DNA of 64,000 nt from Pseudomonas extremaustralis (GTDB taxonomy: Bacteria; Pseudomonadota; Gammaproteobacteria; Pseudomonadales; Pseudomonadaceae): positions 1,364,001 through 1,428,000 of the forward strand of contig NZ_LT629689.1 in assembly GCF_900102035.1 (NCBI RefSeq), read 5' to 3'. The notes beneath the pieces are model-generated. The model saw only the letters and a program-made list of their open reading frames with translations, searched no databases and was not told where the DNA came from. Below are positions 27,701 through 35,463 of this stretch, piece after piece; position 1 is the stretch's first letter; the number at the start of each line of letters is the position of its first letter. The position numbers and the translations under genes are program-made.

Positions 27701-28109
27701 CAGTGACCGTGCGTTTGACTTTATCAAGCAGTCCGGTCTGTTTGTCAGTGCGGCGCTGAACCCGCTGGATGGCTACCCGCAATTGATCAATGCGGCGACC
27801 AAAGGCTTGGTAAAACTGCCTTTGCTGGTGGCCGGGGGAGGGATGAAATGGGGCAAGACGGCGCCGCATTTGATTACGGCGGAGGAGAAACTGCGTGCCT
27901 ACATGCTGATCGCGGCAGGGCAGGCGGGCAACCCTGAGGCGCCCGTCCTTGATGCGGCCCCGGTGACCACCCGCACCGGGGCGCGGGAGGCCAGGTTGCC
28001 ATTCGATCAGTTCAGGCCCAGTTTGCCGCGCAGGGTCGAGAGGTCTTCAGCCAGCGTGTTGACCGGACCGACCAATGCCTTGCGGTCGTTTTCCTTGACC
28101 TTGTCATAG
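24723..28109 (+). CDS. Very large toxin/effector-like protein of unknown function
   Basis: A 1128-residue protein with no signal peptide, mostly helical and rich in Arg/Glu/Leu. Near residues 913-960 it has LLGFVPFVGAYQEFKKGNVG followed by RGLANLGLDVIGVAIGAGGQ, a glycine-rich amphipathic/hydrophobic region like those in large pseudomonad toxins and secreted effectors that insert in membranes; further hydrophobic stretches follow near 1020-1060. No catalytic motif is recognised. AGAGG sits 7 bases before the ATG at 24723. The final 34 codons are antisense to the end of efeM (28007-28109), so the true C-terminus may be altered. No chaperone or immunity gene is adjacent. Confidence 0.6.
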   Translation: MLMLLPSTGSPIFTAALPPTEVPAASQQARPQTPVVRQRRALADEPVADHPWTRLPTRDPDRAAAADAQLSERVAAAEDSGHTLIEVPPDSRVGPAMRLYQQVFNQPALQQWIADQGLEPSTLTLHRHRVEGYVNHNGVRREVRFTLTDHSGWNEVSRTLRPIRDALDPMDQGLPAVGRDDALWLPRERVAQANVGNLEQTWRVIGDLEERHALADHLEAGLEDLPDAVRTDWSAHASALSPASSLPARSGAAMERLQRFVSRPEMLSLLQREGFDWTDRPFRVSEGRLERLSPVGGWVDLSHYVEADDALRAELKALTTLSVPLGNAIYSTPRYDMRQLLDFKGLGSPRTVAETRNVIQWLRLSLPPAPALGDYSGLARRQGLAATLTEDDKNTLDRIAGIRLDDIKPGEIAGYSIYQPANMGRSFAEVRGDIERHLQEQKGLTPSLAVVAAEVCLAQAAPEMCVQDLPDSMRIGTPAWMELRLGCAMADHHAPGTSQMMNERQVTALATLAPTSEGHAQLMQLRALKIIVDWGVLNGVIRLRSDGEYSQHNIQDATRAFFQQRDDATEAFTRASTELPTRKALAIKELLRVFPGTTVDELERMTLQLASAEDRRNLPVSEPRSRSLVETYMTGDLTPGKWVFSDDMPKSPLPAPTPYQVGRTPHVTAAAREELDRRIRHLPDLDERLETAVDQHYKQLQSAYATKLKLMFAQLPLAERQALELGKVELFTLRAETGFSRAEETAARKNAQRARQGTLMRVEHGQSVVYYEVFANGKLIKRTDLPESIELNGVIRRRRFNASQGAVYLQVVCGTQMPFDFEAYATGAKLRPGVMSPAVIVEPLGAAFSAGERPAGQTLESFVPSTYGSPKVAGIADRIAQDNFYEPAESMLQRARQPLPLEKRREARDRDHEFLLGFVPFVGAYQEFKKGNVGRGLANLGLDVIGVAIGAGGQARGLIRSAKALSADPLRRLVMRLKPSAATLASAKPAAAFSDRAFDFIKQSGLFVSAALNPLDGYPQLINAATKGLVKLPLLVAGGGMKWGKTAPHLITAEEKLRAYMLIAAGQAGNPEAPVLDAAPVTTRTGAREARLPFDQFRPSLPRRVERSSASVLTGPTNALRSFSLTLS

Positions 28110-28825
28110 GTTTCAAAGCCGCCGTCCTGGGTCTTGTACTTGGCCAGGATTTTGTCGACGGCGGCGAAGTTTTTGTCGACCTTGGCCAGGAACGCCTTGT
28201 CCTGCTTCTCGATCTGGCCACGGAACAGGTCGACGATTTTCTTCGCGCCGTCGATGTTGCCCTGGAAGTCGTACAGGTCGGTGTGGCTGTAGCGGTCTTC
28301 TTCGCCGGAGATCTTGGTGGCGGCGACTTCTTCAAGCAGGGCCGCGGCACCGCCGACGACTTTCTCCGGCGGGAAGGTCAGGCCGTCGACTCGGGTCTTG
28401 AGGTCGTTGACGTCGGTGTTGAGCTTGGCGGTCAGCGTCTCCAGGCCCTTGGTGGAGTTCTGTGCGAACAGGGCGTATTCGATGCGGTGGAAACCGGTGA
28501 AGTCTTCGGCGGTCACGCCTTTTTCATGGTCGTCGACACGCGAGTCAATCGACGCATCCAGGTCGCTGAACAGCTCGGCGATCGGTTCGATGGCCTCGTA
28601 ATGCACGCGGGTCGGTGCGTAGAGCTTCTTGGCGGTGGCCAGGTCGCCTTTGTTGATCGCGTCGGTGAACGCTTGGGTCTGGGTGACCAGCTCGCCGATT
28701 TCTTCGGTGACGTAGATCTTGTAGTCCGATACCGGGCCTACCAGGTCCAGCGGCGCCGTGGCGGCGAAGGCGGCCAGTGGCGAGAGGGTCATTAATAACG
28801 ACAACGCGAGAGTCGACTTCTTCAT
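28007..28825 (-). CDS. efeM: EfeM-type periplasmic M75 (imelysin-like) protein
   Basis: A 272-residue secreted protein made of one M75 helical bundle. The signal peptide ends LAAFAAT. The metal motif HxxE is in FHRIEYALF, and SGEEDRYSHTDLYDF is the second conserved M75 segment. It lacks the cupredoxin domain present in the neighbouring EfeO. EfeM-like proteins are thought to collect periplasmic iron for the EfeU permease. It is the last gene of efeU-efeO-efeB-efeM, 27 bp after efeB. Its last 103 bp are antisense to the toxin-like gene, leaving no room for a terminator between them. Confidence 0.88.
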   Translation of the reverse strand: MKKSTLALSLLMTLSPLAAFAATAPLDLVGPVSDYKIYVTEEIGELVTQTQAFTDAINKGDLATAKKLYAPTRVHYEAIEPIAELFSDLDASIDSRVDDHEKGVTAEDFTGFHRIEYALFAQNSTKGLETLTAKLNTDVNDLKTRVDGLTFPPEKVVGGAAALLEEVAATKISGEEDRYSHTDLYDFQGNIDGAKKIVDLFRGQIEKQDKAFLAKVDKNFAAVDKILAKYKTQDGGFETYDKVKENDRKALVGPVNTLAEDLSTLRGKLGLN

Positions 28826-28852
28826 GGGACAGTTTCCGCTGTGGGGGTTGGG

Positions 28853-30154
28853 TTAGGCGTTAGCGAGGGTGGCGTGCGCGGCGGCCAGCAGCGTGCGCCC
28901 GATGAAATCCTTGGGGCCCGTGACCCCCGGCAAGGTGAAGAAATAGCCGCCGCCGACCGGCTTGAGGTATTCCTCCAGGGGCTCGCCGTTGAGCCGGGTT
29001 TGCACGCTGATAAAGCCTTTTTCCAGGTCGGCCTGGTAGCCGATGAACAACAGCCCCATGTCCAACTGCCCGTTTTTATTGACGCCGTTGGAGTAGTTGA
29101 ACGGCCGGCGCAGGATCAGGTTGGCCTGGGTCTGCGGGGTGCGTGGGTTGGCCAGGCGGATGTGGGCATCGAGCTTGGTCACCTTGCCGTGCGGGTCCTT
29201 GCCGTAGTCGGGCACCTGGGTTTCCCGCTGGCCATCCATGGGCGCGCCGGTGGTCTTGACGCGGCCGATGATGCTTTCCTGTTCTTGCAGTGGCGTGCGG
29301 TCCCAGCGTTCGACGAAGTTGCGGATGATGCGCACCGCCTGGTAACTGCCATGGGCGGCCCAGGCCGGTTCGTCGCTGCCCGGTTGGACCCACACGATCT
29401 GGTCCATGGCCTTGTTGTCGTTGGAGTCGGGGTTGGCCGAGCCGTCCCGGAACCCGAGAAAATTACGCGCGCTCTGCGCCGGCTCGCCGGGTTTGGCCGG
29501 GGCCTGGGGCGGTACGCTGCCTTCCTGCTTCCAACGCACCAGCAGCAGGTCGGGCAGGTTTTTCACGATGTCGCGCAGGGCGTGGATATTGGTGTCTGTC
29601 GTGTTGGAGCAAAACTGCAGGCTCAAGTCGCCATGGCACTGCGCCGCTTCCAGCGCATCGTTGGGGAATCCCACCATGCGGCTCAGGCGCTTGGGCTTGA
29701 CGGCGGCCAGTCCGAAGCGTTCGTCGAACAGCGATTCACCGACCGATACGGTGATGGTCAAGTTGTCGGGCGTGACCACCGGGCCGAGGATGCCGGAATC
29801 GGTGGGCGGCAATTTCGGGTCGACTTGCGGCACGCTGCCGCCCGTCATCAGGAAGCTGATGCGCGCGTTCAAGGTGCGGAACAGGCGCTCCAGGTCCTGG
29901 CGGTCGGCGGCGAGCACGTCGAACGCCACGACCATGCCGCACGCCGGGCGCGGGGTGACGATGCCGGTCTGATGGTTGCCGTAGAAATCATGGTGGTCCT
30001 GGGTCTTGTCACTGCGCGGCGCGGTGGTGACTTGCTCGGCGACGGCCGCCATGGCCGGGCAGCTCAGGCTGCTGCCGGCAATCGCGGCGCCGGTCGCGGC
30101 CATGCCCAGCAGGACACGGCGGCGCTGGAGGTCAAACTGTTTTGGATCGTTCAT
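28853..30154 (-). CDS. efeB: Dyp-type heme peroxidase EfeB
   Basis: A 433-residue Tat-exported peroxidase. The N-terminus LQRRRVLLGMAATGAAIAG is a twin-arginine signal, as expected for a cofactor-loaded protein. FLGFRDGSANP contains the catalytic Asp and Arg of the Dyp GxxDG-type motif, and the proximal heme His lies in the second half (HIRLANPRTPQT region). EfeB oxidises ferrous iron for the permease and can act on heme. It lies between efeO (14 bp upstream) and efeM (27 bp downstream) in the same operon and should follow the same iron control. Confidence 0.93.
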   Translation of the reverse strand: MNDPKQFDLQRRRVLLGMAATGAAIAGSSLSCPAMAAVAEQVTTAPRSDKTQDHHDFYGNHQTGIVTPRPACGMVVAFDVLAADRQDLERLFRTLNARISFLMTGGSVPQVDPKLPPTDSGILGPVVTPDNLTITVSVGESLFDERFGLAAVKPKRLSRMVGFPNDALEAAQCHGDLSLQFCSNTTDTNIHALRDIVKNLPDLLLVRWKQEGSVPPQAPAKPGEPAQSARNFLGFRDGSANPDSNDNKAMDQIVWVQPGSDEPAWAAHGSYQAVRIIRNFVERWDRTPLQEQESIIGRVKTTGAPMDGQRETQVPDYGKDPHGKVTKLDAHIRLANPRTPQTQANLILRRPFNYSNGVNKNGQLDMGLLFIGYQADLEKGFISVQTRLNGEPLEEYLKPVGGGYFFTLPGVTGPKDFIGRTLLAAAHATLANA

Positions 30155-30168
30155 GTAGGCGCTCGTCT

Positions 30169-31371
30169 TTACTGCAGGCCGGAAAGGCCAAGGGCGGGGT
30201 CGATTCCATCGAGTGCGGCGGCCAGAGCCTTGGCCTTGTCGGCGATCTGCTTGCGCTGATCGGCGGTAACGCTGTCGTAGGTGGCGTAGCCTTTTTCCAC
30301 CTTAAAGCTTTGGAGCTGGGCGTCGAAAGCGGCGAGGGCACTGTCGACGGTTGGTAGCAGGCTTGCGGCGGATTTGCTCAGCAGTGGACGCATCAGTTCG
30401 ACCACTTTGTGCGCGGCCTGCAGATTGGCGGCAAAACCGTTGAGGTCGACGTGGCTGTAGCGCTCTTCTTCACCGCTGATGGCTCGCACGTCCGCCAGGC
30501 TGTTGAGGTTGCGCACCACGATGCCGACCAGTTGCTCCGGCGGCAGCGACTGGGCCAACAGTTGTTGCTTGAGGGTGGTGACGTCGGTCAGCAGACGCTG
30601 TGCAATCGGCGCCAGGCCAGCGAGGCTGCGTTGCTGGAACAGGCCGTATTCGAGGCGGTGGAAGCCACTGAAGGCGGAGTCCTGTTCGCGTTTTTCAAAG
30701 TAATCGGCGCGGGCATTGATAGCGTTGTCCAATTCCGCCAGGCGCTGGGAGGCCGGGGCCAGGCGCTGGTAAGCCTCGCGGGCGGGCACGTAAAGTGCCT
30801 GGGCCTGGGACAGATCGCCGGCGTCGATGGCGTGTTGCAAGTCGCTCACGGCCTTGACCAGCGCGCTGCCCTGGCTGCTCAAGTACACGCGGAACTCTGA
30901 CAACGGGCCGATAAACGCCACCATCGCGGGCTTGGCCTTGGCCTGGGCGTCGGACTCCGCGGTTGGCGTCACATGCAGGGTGCCACGCGGGTTGCTCAAC
31001 AGTCCGCAGGTGATCGCGTAGTCGCCGGGGAGCAGGTTGGCGTTGATCACCTGGCTGAGGCCGGGAGCGATATTTTCCCGTTCTTCGATCACCAGCACGC
31101 CGTCGAGGATTTCCCACTCCACCGCGCGGTCGGAGCGGTTGATGATGCGAAAGCTGGCGCGGCCGGCCGGTACGGTCAACGCGTTGGGCTCGCAGGCGTG
31201 GCCATGGATGGTCACGGCGATTTCATTGCTGTTGGCCTGGCGCTTGTTGGCCGCCAGTTGCGAGGCGTAATAAAACAGGCCGCCGGCGGCGATCATCACG
31301 ACCACCGAGCCCGCCACGGCCCAGCGCAGGGCGCGGGGTGGCGAAGCCGGTTGAGGAGTTGGATTGGACAA
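30169..31371 (-). CDS. efeO: EfeO: cupredoxin plus M75 periplasmic iron-uptake protein
   Basis: A 400-residue protein with an N-terminal membrane anchor (~15-35, ALRWAVAGSVVVMIAAGGLF), a cupredoxin domain (~45-130; HGHACEPNALTVPAG and YAITCGLLSNPRG contribute probable metal ligands) and an M75 domain (~145-395) with HxxE in FHRLEYGLF and SGEEERYSHVDLNGF. The start is TTG: AAGGAC overlaps the efeU stop 6 bases before it. The full two-domain form is that of E. coli-type EfeO, so this operon holds both EfeO and the single-domain EfeM. It binds iron (and perhaps copper) on the periplasmic face. Confidence 0.92.
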   Translation of the reverse strand: MSNPTPQPASPPRALRWAVAGSVVVMIAAGGLFYYASQLAANKRQANSNEIAVTIHGHACEPNALTVPAGRASFRIINRSDRAVEWEILDGVLVIEERENIAPGLSQVINANLLPGDYAITCGLLSNPRGTLHVTPTAESDAQAKAKPAMVAFIGPLSEFRVYLSSQGSALVKAVSDLQHAIDAGDLSQAQALYVPAREAYQRLAPASQRLAELDNAINARADYFEKREQDSAFSGFHRLEYGLFQQRSLAGLAPIAQRLLTDVTTLKQQLLAQSLPPEQLVGIVVRNLNSLADVRAISGEEERYSHVDLNGFAANLQAAHKVVELMRPLLSKSAASLLPTVDSALAAFDAQLQSFKVEKGYATYDSVTADQRKQIADKAKALAAALDGIDPALGLSGLQ

Positions 31372-31381
31372 GAGACGGTCC

Positions 31382-32227
31382 TTAATGGCTGGAGACGGAA
31401 GAAGAGGGGACGGCAGGCGTGGCCGGGGCCGCCGGCAGGAAAAACATCACCAGCGCCACCACCAGGTAGATCAGATAGGCACCCAGGGTGCTGATGGTCG
31501 GCGCTTCCTGGTAACCGAACATCCCCGCCAGGACCGAACCCAGCGGGCTGTCCATCGGCAACGTCGCGCTGAAATCGAACAGCACGGTTTGCAGGCGGTT
31601 CCATACGCCTGCTTCGTGCAAGGCCTGCACCGAGTTGGCAAGGATGCCGGCGGCCACCACCAGGATGAACAAACCGGTCCAGCGGAAGAACGCACCGAGG
31701 TTCAGGCGCATGCTGCCGGTGTAGATCAGGAAACCGACGATGATCGCCAGGACCAGGCCGAGCAGGGCGCCAATCGGTGCGCCCGGGCCTTCGCTCTGCT
31801 GGAACACGGCCAGCAGGAAGAACACGGTTTCCAAGCCTTCGCGGGCCACGGCGAAAAACACCATCAGGATCAGTGCTGTCACCTGGTGCCGGGAACCGGC
31901 CAGGGCGTGGTCGAGGGAGGCGTGCAGGGCATGTTTGATCGAGCGCGCCACCTTGCGCATCCAGAACACCATGGAACTGAGAATGCCCACGGCCACAAGG
32001 CCCACCACACCCTCGAACAACTCCTGCTGTTTTTGCGGGAATTCGGCACTGACCAGCTCCAGGCCACCGCCCACCAGCAGGGCCAGCGCTGCCGCGAGAA
32101 ACACACCGATCCACACGGCGGGCATCCATTGGCCGCGACCGGTCTGTTGCAGGTAACTGGCGATGATGCCAACGATCAATGCGGCTTCAATGCCTTCGCG
32201 CAGCATGATGAGAAAAGGAACGAGCAT
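31382..32227 (-). CDS. efeU: FTR1-family iron permease EfeU
   Basis: A 281-residue inner-membrane permease with seven predicted helices. The two iron-translocating REGLE-type motifs are both present: MLREGIEAALI at the N-terminus and AREGLETVFFLL near residue 125. Family length is normal and no frameshift (as in E. coli K-12) is seen. It is the first gene of efeUOBM and the first to be read from the promoter carrying the Fur-box-like sequence at 32268. Together the operon imports ferrous iron oxidised by EfeB under low-iron, acidic or aerobic conditions. Confidence 0.93.
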   Translation of the reverse strand: MLVPFLIMLREGIEAALIVGIIASYLQQTGRGQWMPAVWIGVFLAAALALLVGGGLELVSAEFPQKQQELFEGVVGLVAVGILSSMVFWMRKVARSIKHALHASLDHALAGSRHQVTALILMVFFAVAREGLETVFFLLAVFQQSEGPGAPIGALLGLVLAIIVGFLIYTGSMRLNLGAFFRWTGLFILVVAAGILANSVQALHEAGVWNRLQTVLFDFSATLPMDSPLGSVLAGMFGYQEAPTISTLGAYLIYLVVALVMFFLPAAPATPAVPSSSVSSH

Positions 32228-32267
32228 TCGGCACCGCGTGGTCAGTAGAGAGGATGCTAATTTGTAA

Positions 32268-32286
32268 CATAATGATACTCATTGCT
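32268..32286. promoter_or_regulatory. Fur-box-like sequence upstream of efeU
   Basis: CATAATGATACTCATTGCT matches 14 of 19 positions of the consensus GATAATGATAATCATTATC, with the central ATAATGATA and TCATT intact. It lies 41-59 bases upstream of the efeU start, in the gap shared with the araC-type gene. Iron repression of the operon is the expected result. Confidence 0.75.
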
Positions 32287-32395
32287 AAACAAGAAATACT
32301 GGCGATTACTGAACAATGGCTGAACGGTGGTGACGAACAGTCAGCGCCCTTATGATGCGTGCCATCGTGTATACCGTCGGATCGGCTAACTTCTC

Positions 32396-33415
32396 ATGTC
32401 GGAAAAAGACACCATCTCCCTCCACCTAGTGCGCGAAGCCTTGTTGCAGAGCTGCGCGCCGGGGGAGGCCACCGTTGAGGTACTGAGCAAGGTCGGTATC
32501 GATCCGGCGCTGCTGCAAACGCCGTCCGCCCGCGTTCCCGCCACGGCCTATGCGCGGCTCTGGCGTTTACTGGCGCGGCGCATGGACGATGAATTCTTTG
32601 GCATGGACCCGCGCAAACTCCGGTCCGGCAGCCTGGCATTTCTCTGCCGCGCCTCACTGGCGCAACCGACCCTGGCGGCCAGCCTCGACACCGCCCTGGC
32701 GTTTCTGTCGCTGATGCTCGAGCGAATGCCGGCCCAGTTGGTGCGTCAACAGAGCCTGGCGGAAATCGTCTTGCTTGAGCCTGAGCCCGAACCGAGGCGG
32801 GCGTTTACCTATTTCACCTATTGGATGATCGTCCATGGCGTGGCTTGTTGGCTGGTGGGGCGCCGCATTCCGATCCTGGCCATTGAACTGCGCGGTCCAA
32901 GGCCGGACTTCTGCGATGACTATCAGGTGATGTTTTCCGACAACCTGCGTTTCGATCGCCCACGCACCCGCATGATCTTTTCCGCCGACTGCCTCGACCT
33001 GCCGATCAAGCGCAGCCCGGAGGAACTCAAACGCTTTCTCGCCCATGCCCCGGCCAACATCCTGGTCAAATACCGCGATCCCGACAGCCTGGCTGCCCGT
33101 ATCAAACACGACCTGCGGCAAATGCCCGCCGACACTTGGCCGGAAACCGAGGGTCTGGCCGCCAGCCTGTGCATCTCCGCCTCCACCCTGCGCCGCCGCC
33201 TGGCGCAAGAGGGGCAGACCTATCAGGGGCTCAAGGACAGTGTGCGCAAGGAGCTGGCGATCGTGTGGCTGGCCGAACCGCAGATCAGTTTTGCCCAGAT
33301 TGCCGAGCGGTTGGGGTTTGCCGATACCAGTTCGTTCTATAAGGCGTTTCGCAAGTGGGCGGGATCGAATCCGGGGCATTATCGGAGTCTGATTTTGGAC
33401 GAGATCAGCCCGTAG
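32396..33415 (+). CDS. AraC-family regulator with Arabinose_bd-type N-terminal domain
   Basis: A 339-residue regulator. Residues 20-210 form the effector domain seen in OruR/ArgR-like and other pseudomonad AraC proteins (PATAYARLWRLLARRMDDEF, then RAFTYFTYWMIVHG). The two HTH motifs occupy ~235-330: GLAASLCISASTLRRRLAQE and ISFAQIAERLGFADTSSFYK with the final FRKWAGSNPGHYR. It is divergent from efeU by 168 bp. No target gene is obvious: the T6SS-type locus starts ~350 bp downstream and efeUOBM lies upstream. Inducer unknown. Confidence 0.9.
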   Translation: MSEKDTISLHLVREALLQSCAPGEATVEVLSKVGIDPALLQTPSARVPATAYARLWRLLARRMDDEFFGMDPRKLRSGSLAFLCRASLAQPTLAASLDTALAFLSLMLERMPAQLVRQQSLAEIVLLEPEPEPRRAFTYFTYWMIVHGVACWLVGRRIPILAIELRGPRPDFCDDYQVMFSDNLRFDRPRTRMIFSADCLDLPIKRSPEELKRFLAHAPANILVKYRDPDSLAARIKHDLRQMPADTWPETEGLAASLCISASTLRRRLAQEGQTYQGLKDSVRKELAIVWLAEPQISFAQIAERLGFADTSSFYKAFRKWAGSNPGHYRSLILDEISP

Positions 33416-33761
33416 GCTCTGTGGCGGCGGGGGATCACTCGCACGTCATGGCGTTTGGCGACTACCTCCCCCCTGTAGGCGTTCCTCGATCTGACGTTGC
33501 GACCAGGCCGCCATGTTTAAGCGTTATTAATCCTCTTTATTTGCGCTGAAACGCGGGCGAAAGCGCCTGTTGGTTATCCCCTCACAAACGTTCGCCAAAG
33601 AAGCACTCTGAATTGCGGAAAGTTCATACGCATTTCCGAGGCCTTTCCTGCATCAATCCATTTTTTCCATTTGCTAGCGTGCTCGCTGATTTAAACGCGT
33701 TCAGGCCAGACACCGCCTGAGCCTCGCGTTTTGTTTACTCTTTCGTCTTAAGGATAAGCCT
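33416..33761. other. Non-coding gap before the T6SS-type locus
   Basis: No gene is seen in these 346 bp. The region is clearly richer in A+T than the flanks from about 33520 and contains T-rich promoter-like sequence (33660-33760) that probably drives the micro-ORF and the following effector module. A weak GCGC...GCGC dyad near 33543-33570 has no T-run. Confidence 0.5.
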
Positions 33762-33830
33762 ATGTTCGCGCCTGCCCACGCTGAGCACTTCACGCTGCAG
33801 CTTCCTTCCTTTGCCTGCCCAAAGGAATGA
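33762..33830 (+). pseudogene. 22-codon micro-ORF resembling a VgrG N-terminus
   Basis: ATG at 33762, preceded by AAGGAT 6 bases upstream, opens a 22-codon frame reading MFAPAHAEHFTLQLPSFACP, then KE and stop at 33828-33830. The stop is 4 bases before the DUF4123 adaptor start, within AAAGGAATGACACC, so translation could be coupled. Pseudomonad VgrG proteins often start MFxPAxxxHFxL and are normally encoded exactly here, just upstream of a DUF4123 gene. I therefore infer a vgrG reduced by deletion to its first codons. A dedicated leader peptide is the alternative. Confidence 0.5.
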
Positions 33831-33834
33831 CACC

Positions 33835-34689
33835 ATGACAACTACCTGCCCCCGCCAATGGATGGACGACCAGCTAAGACTCGGCCAGACCCTGTGCCTG
33901 ATCCTGGACTCGGAAGGCGAACTCGTCGCTCGCCAAGCCTTGTTGAGCCCCCATGACCTCGAGCGGTACAGCTGCATCTACAGCCAGACGCCGATCAGCG
34001 ATTTAGCCAACGCGGGGCCGTTCATCTTCCTTATCGACAATCCTGGCGATGCACGCCTCAAACCTCTCCTCGACGAGCCCGAGCGCAATTGGGGTTGGCT
34101 GGCGAGCATCCGCCACGGCGACCTGCCAGCGCTGACCCGCCACTGGCGCGAACGCTTGATCATCGGCACGCGGCCCCACCGGGCGCTGTACCGCTTCCAC
34201 GACAATCGCGTACTGGGCCGTGCCTTGGCGCATCTCCCCGAAGAGGCCCGCCCCGAGTATCTGGGGCCGGCGATCAGTGTGTGTTATTGGCAGGGTGGCC
34301 AGTGGAACGTCGCCCACAATCCCGCGCCCGGTGAATACCCGCTGCCTGCCGACCCGGGCTGGCTGAACGTGCCGGTGTCGGATGATCGGGCGATGGCAAT
34401 ACTTCATTCCAATAACTACCGCTATCTGTGGGCAAAACACCATGAAGAACTGAGGCGACTCAGTCAGCGTCAAGACCCAAGCACTTGGCTCACCGAACAA
34501 CTTTCATACGCTCAGCAATGGGGATGGACCGACCCTGAGCAAGTGCGTTTTTTGGTCATCCGCAAACTCACTGAAGCCGAGGCATCCATCATCAACAACT
34601 GGGCGCCCCATGAAGGTGAAGCGCCGCAAGTTCACTACGAACGCTTGTTCAATGAAGCGAAGTTCTGGGCCGGAGAAGGATCCCTATGA
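33835..34689 (+). CDS. DUF4123 protein, T6SS effector adaptor/chaperone
   Basis: A 284-residue cytoplasmic protein. The first ~140 residues carry DUF4123 features (LRLGQTLCLILDSEGELV, GPFIFLIDNPG, WGWLASIRHGDLPALTRHWR), the domain of Tap/Tec adaptors that load effectors onto VgrG or PAAR spikes. A less conserved C-terminal part usually fits the cognate effector. I start at MTTTCPRQW (33835), which has AAAGGA upstream. The stop overlaps the next gene by 4 bp (ATGA). Its cargo is most likely the class-3 lipase at 36291, which lacks its own spike domain. Confidence 0.85.
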   Translation: MTTTCPRQWMDDQLRLGQTLCLILDSEGELVARQALLSPHDLERYSCIYSQTPISDLANAGPFIFLIDNPGDARLKPLLDEPERNWGWLASIRHGDLPALTRHWRERLIIGTRPHRALYRFHDNRVLGRALAHLPEEARPEYLGPAISVCYWQGGQWNVAHNPAPGEYPLPADPGWLNVPVSDDRAMAILHSNNYRYLWAKHHEELRRLSQRQDPSTWLTEQLSYAQQWGWTDPEQVRFLVIRKLTEAEASIINNWAPHEGEAPQVHYERLFNEAKFWAGEGSL

Positions 34690-35450
34690 AGCACATAAGA
34701 CACCTCACACACTCCTATCTGCGGGCCGTCTATATAAGCGTAATGGCCTGGACAGTTTCAGGCTGCTCACTCCTGCAAACCGAGAGTTTCAACTTCCAGG
34801 CCGAGTTGCCGGAAAACTTCACGATAAGCGCCACCACCTATTACGACGCGGCCTCGGGCGAGTCGTGTCCGGGGCATAAAGTGATCAAAAGCGATCAACC
34901 CAAGGGCACACAACTGATTGAACTCAAGTTGCCACTTACAGAAAAGGTAAAGGGGTGTTCCAGGGTATTGAAAAGCGTTGTGCTGAATATCAAAGGGCGA
35001 TGGGGTGAGCGTGAACTGGACATGAGTTTGCAAAAAGCCGCTTTATACATTCGTGATGAGCCCACTGAAACAACTCGCCCTTTCCCCGCGTCGGGACCAC
35101 TGGTCTTTCAGGGCCAGTGCCAGTGGTTTTTTCGCACTGTGGGATCGAGACGGTTTATCAGGAAAATCCTCCAGTGCCGGGCGCTCGACGCTAATGGAAT
35201 CGTCCAGAAAAGCCTGGCCGGTGGATCAATGCTGCGCGATGGGTTAGCGGGCAGGACCGTGAAGTTGGTACTGACGGAGGCAAAAGAGGAACAACCGTAT
35301 TTTGGGCGGTCATGGCTGGAAACACCTAAAGGCTGGAAGCCCTGTATCGAAACGAAGGAAACGTTCCGCTGCCAAGATCCGCCGACTTTCACTGACTTCA
35401 AAATGCCCGATGGACGTAACTGCACCGTCTATCCCAACTGCACTGAATAA
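34686..35450 (+). CDS. Lipoprotein A, likely T6SS lipase immunity protein
   Basis: A 254-residue lipoprotein with a signal sequence and lipobox VSGC (Cys27), followed by SLLQTESF. The mature body is rich in beta structure and carries paired Cys residues (SCPGHK, GCSRV, CQWFF, ILQCRAL). It is nearly identical to the gene at 35505 except in the first ~23 residues and the last ~50, where it reads QPYFGRSWLETPKGWKPCIE and onward before the shared PDGRNCTVYPNCTE end. Its position between adaptor and lipase and its periplasmic lipoprotein nature fit Tli-type immunity. It is translationally coupled to the adaptor. The family has no confident name. Confidence 0.7.
   Translation: MKHIRHLTHSYLRAVYISVMAWTVSGCSLLQTESFNFQAELPENFTISATTYYDAASGESCPGHKVIKSDQPKGTQLIELKLPLTEKVKGCSRVLKSVVLNIKGRWGERELDMSLQKAALYIRDEPTETTRPFPASGPLVFQGQCQWFFRTVGSRRFIRKILQCRALDANGIVQKSLAGGSMLRDGLAGRTVKLVLTEAKEEQPYFGRSWLETPKGWKPCIETKETFRCQDPPTFTDFKMPDGRNCTVYPNCTE
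34733..35291 (+). repeat. Direct repeat, copy 1 (559 bp)
   Basis: This stretch is repeated at 35549-36107 at a fixed offset of 816 bp, with seven substitutions that I could count and no gaps. It covers residues ~17 to ~202 of lipoprotein A. The boundaries lie inside the coding region: similarity falls abruptly in the signal sequence and at the variable C-terminal part. Confidence 0.9.
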
Positions 35451-35463
35451 AGGGCATAAAACA

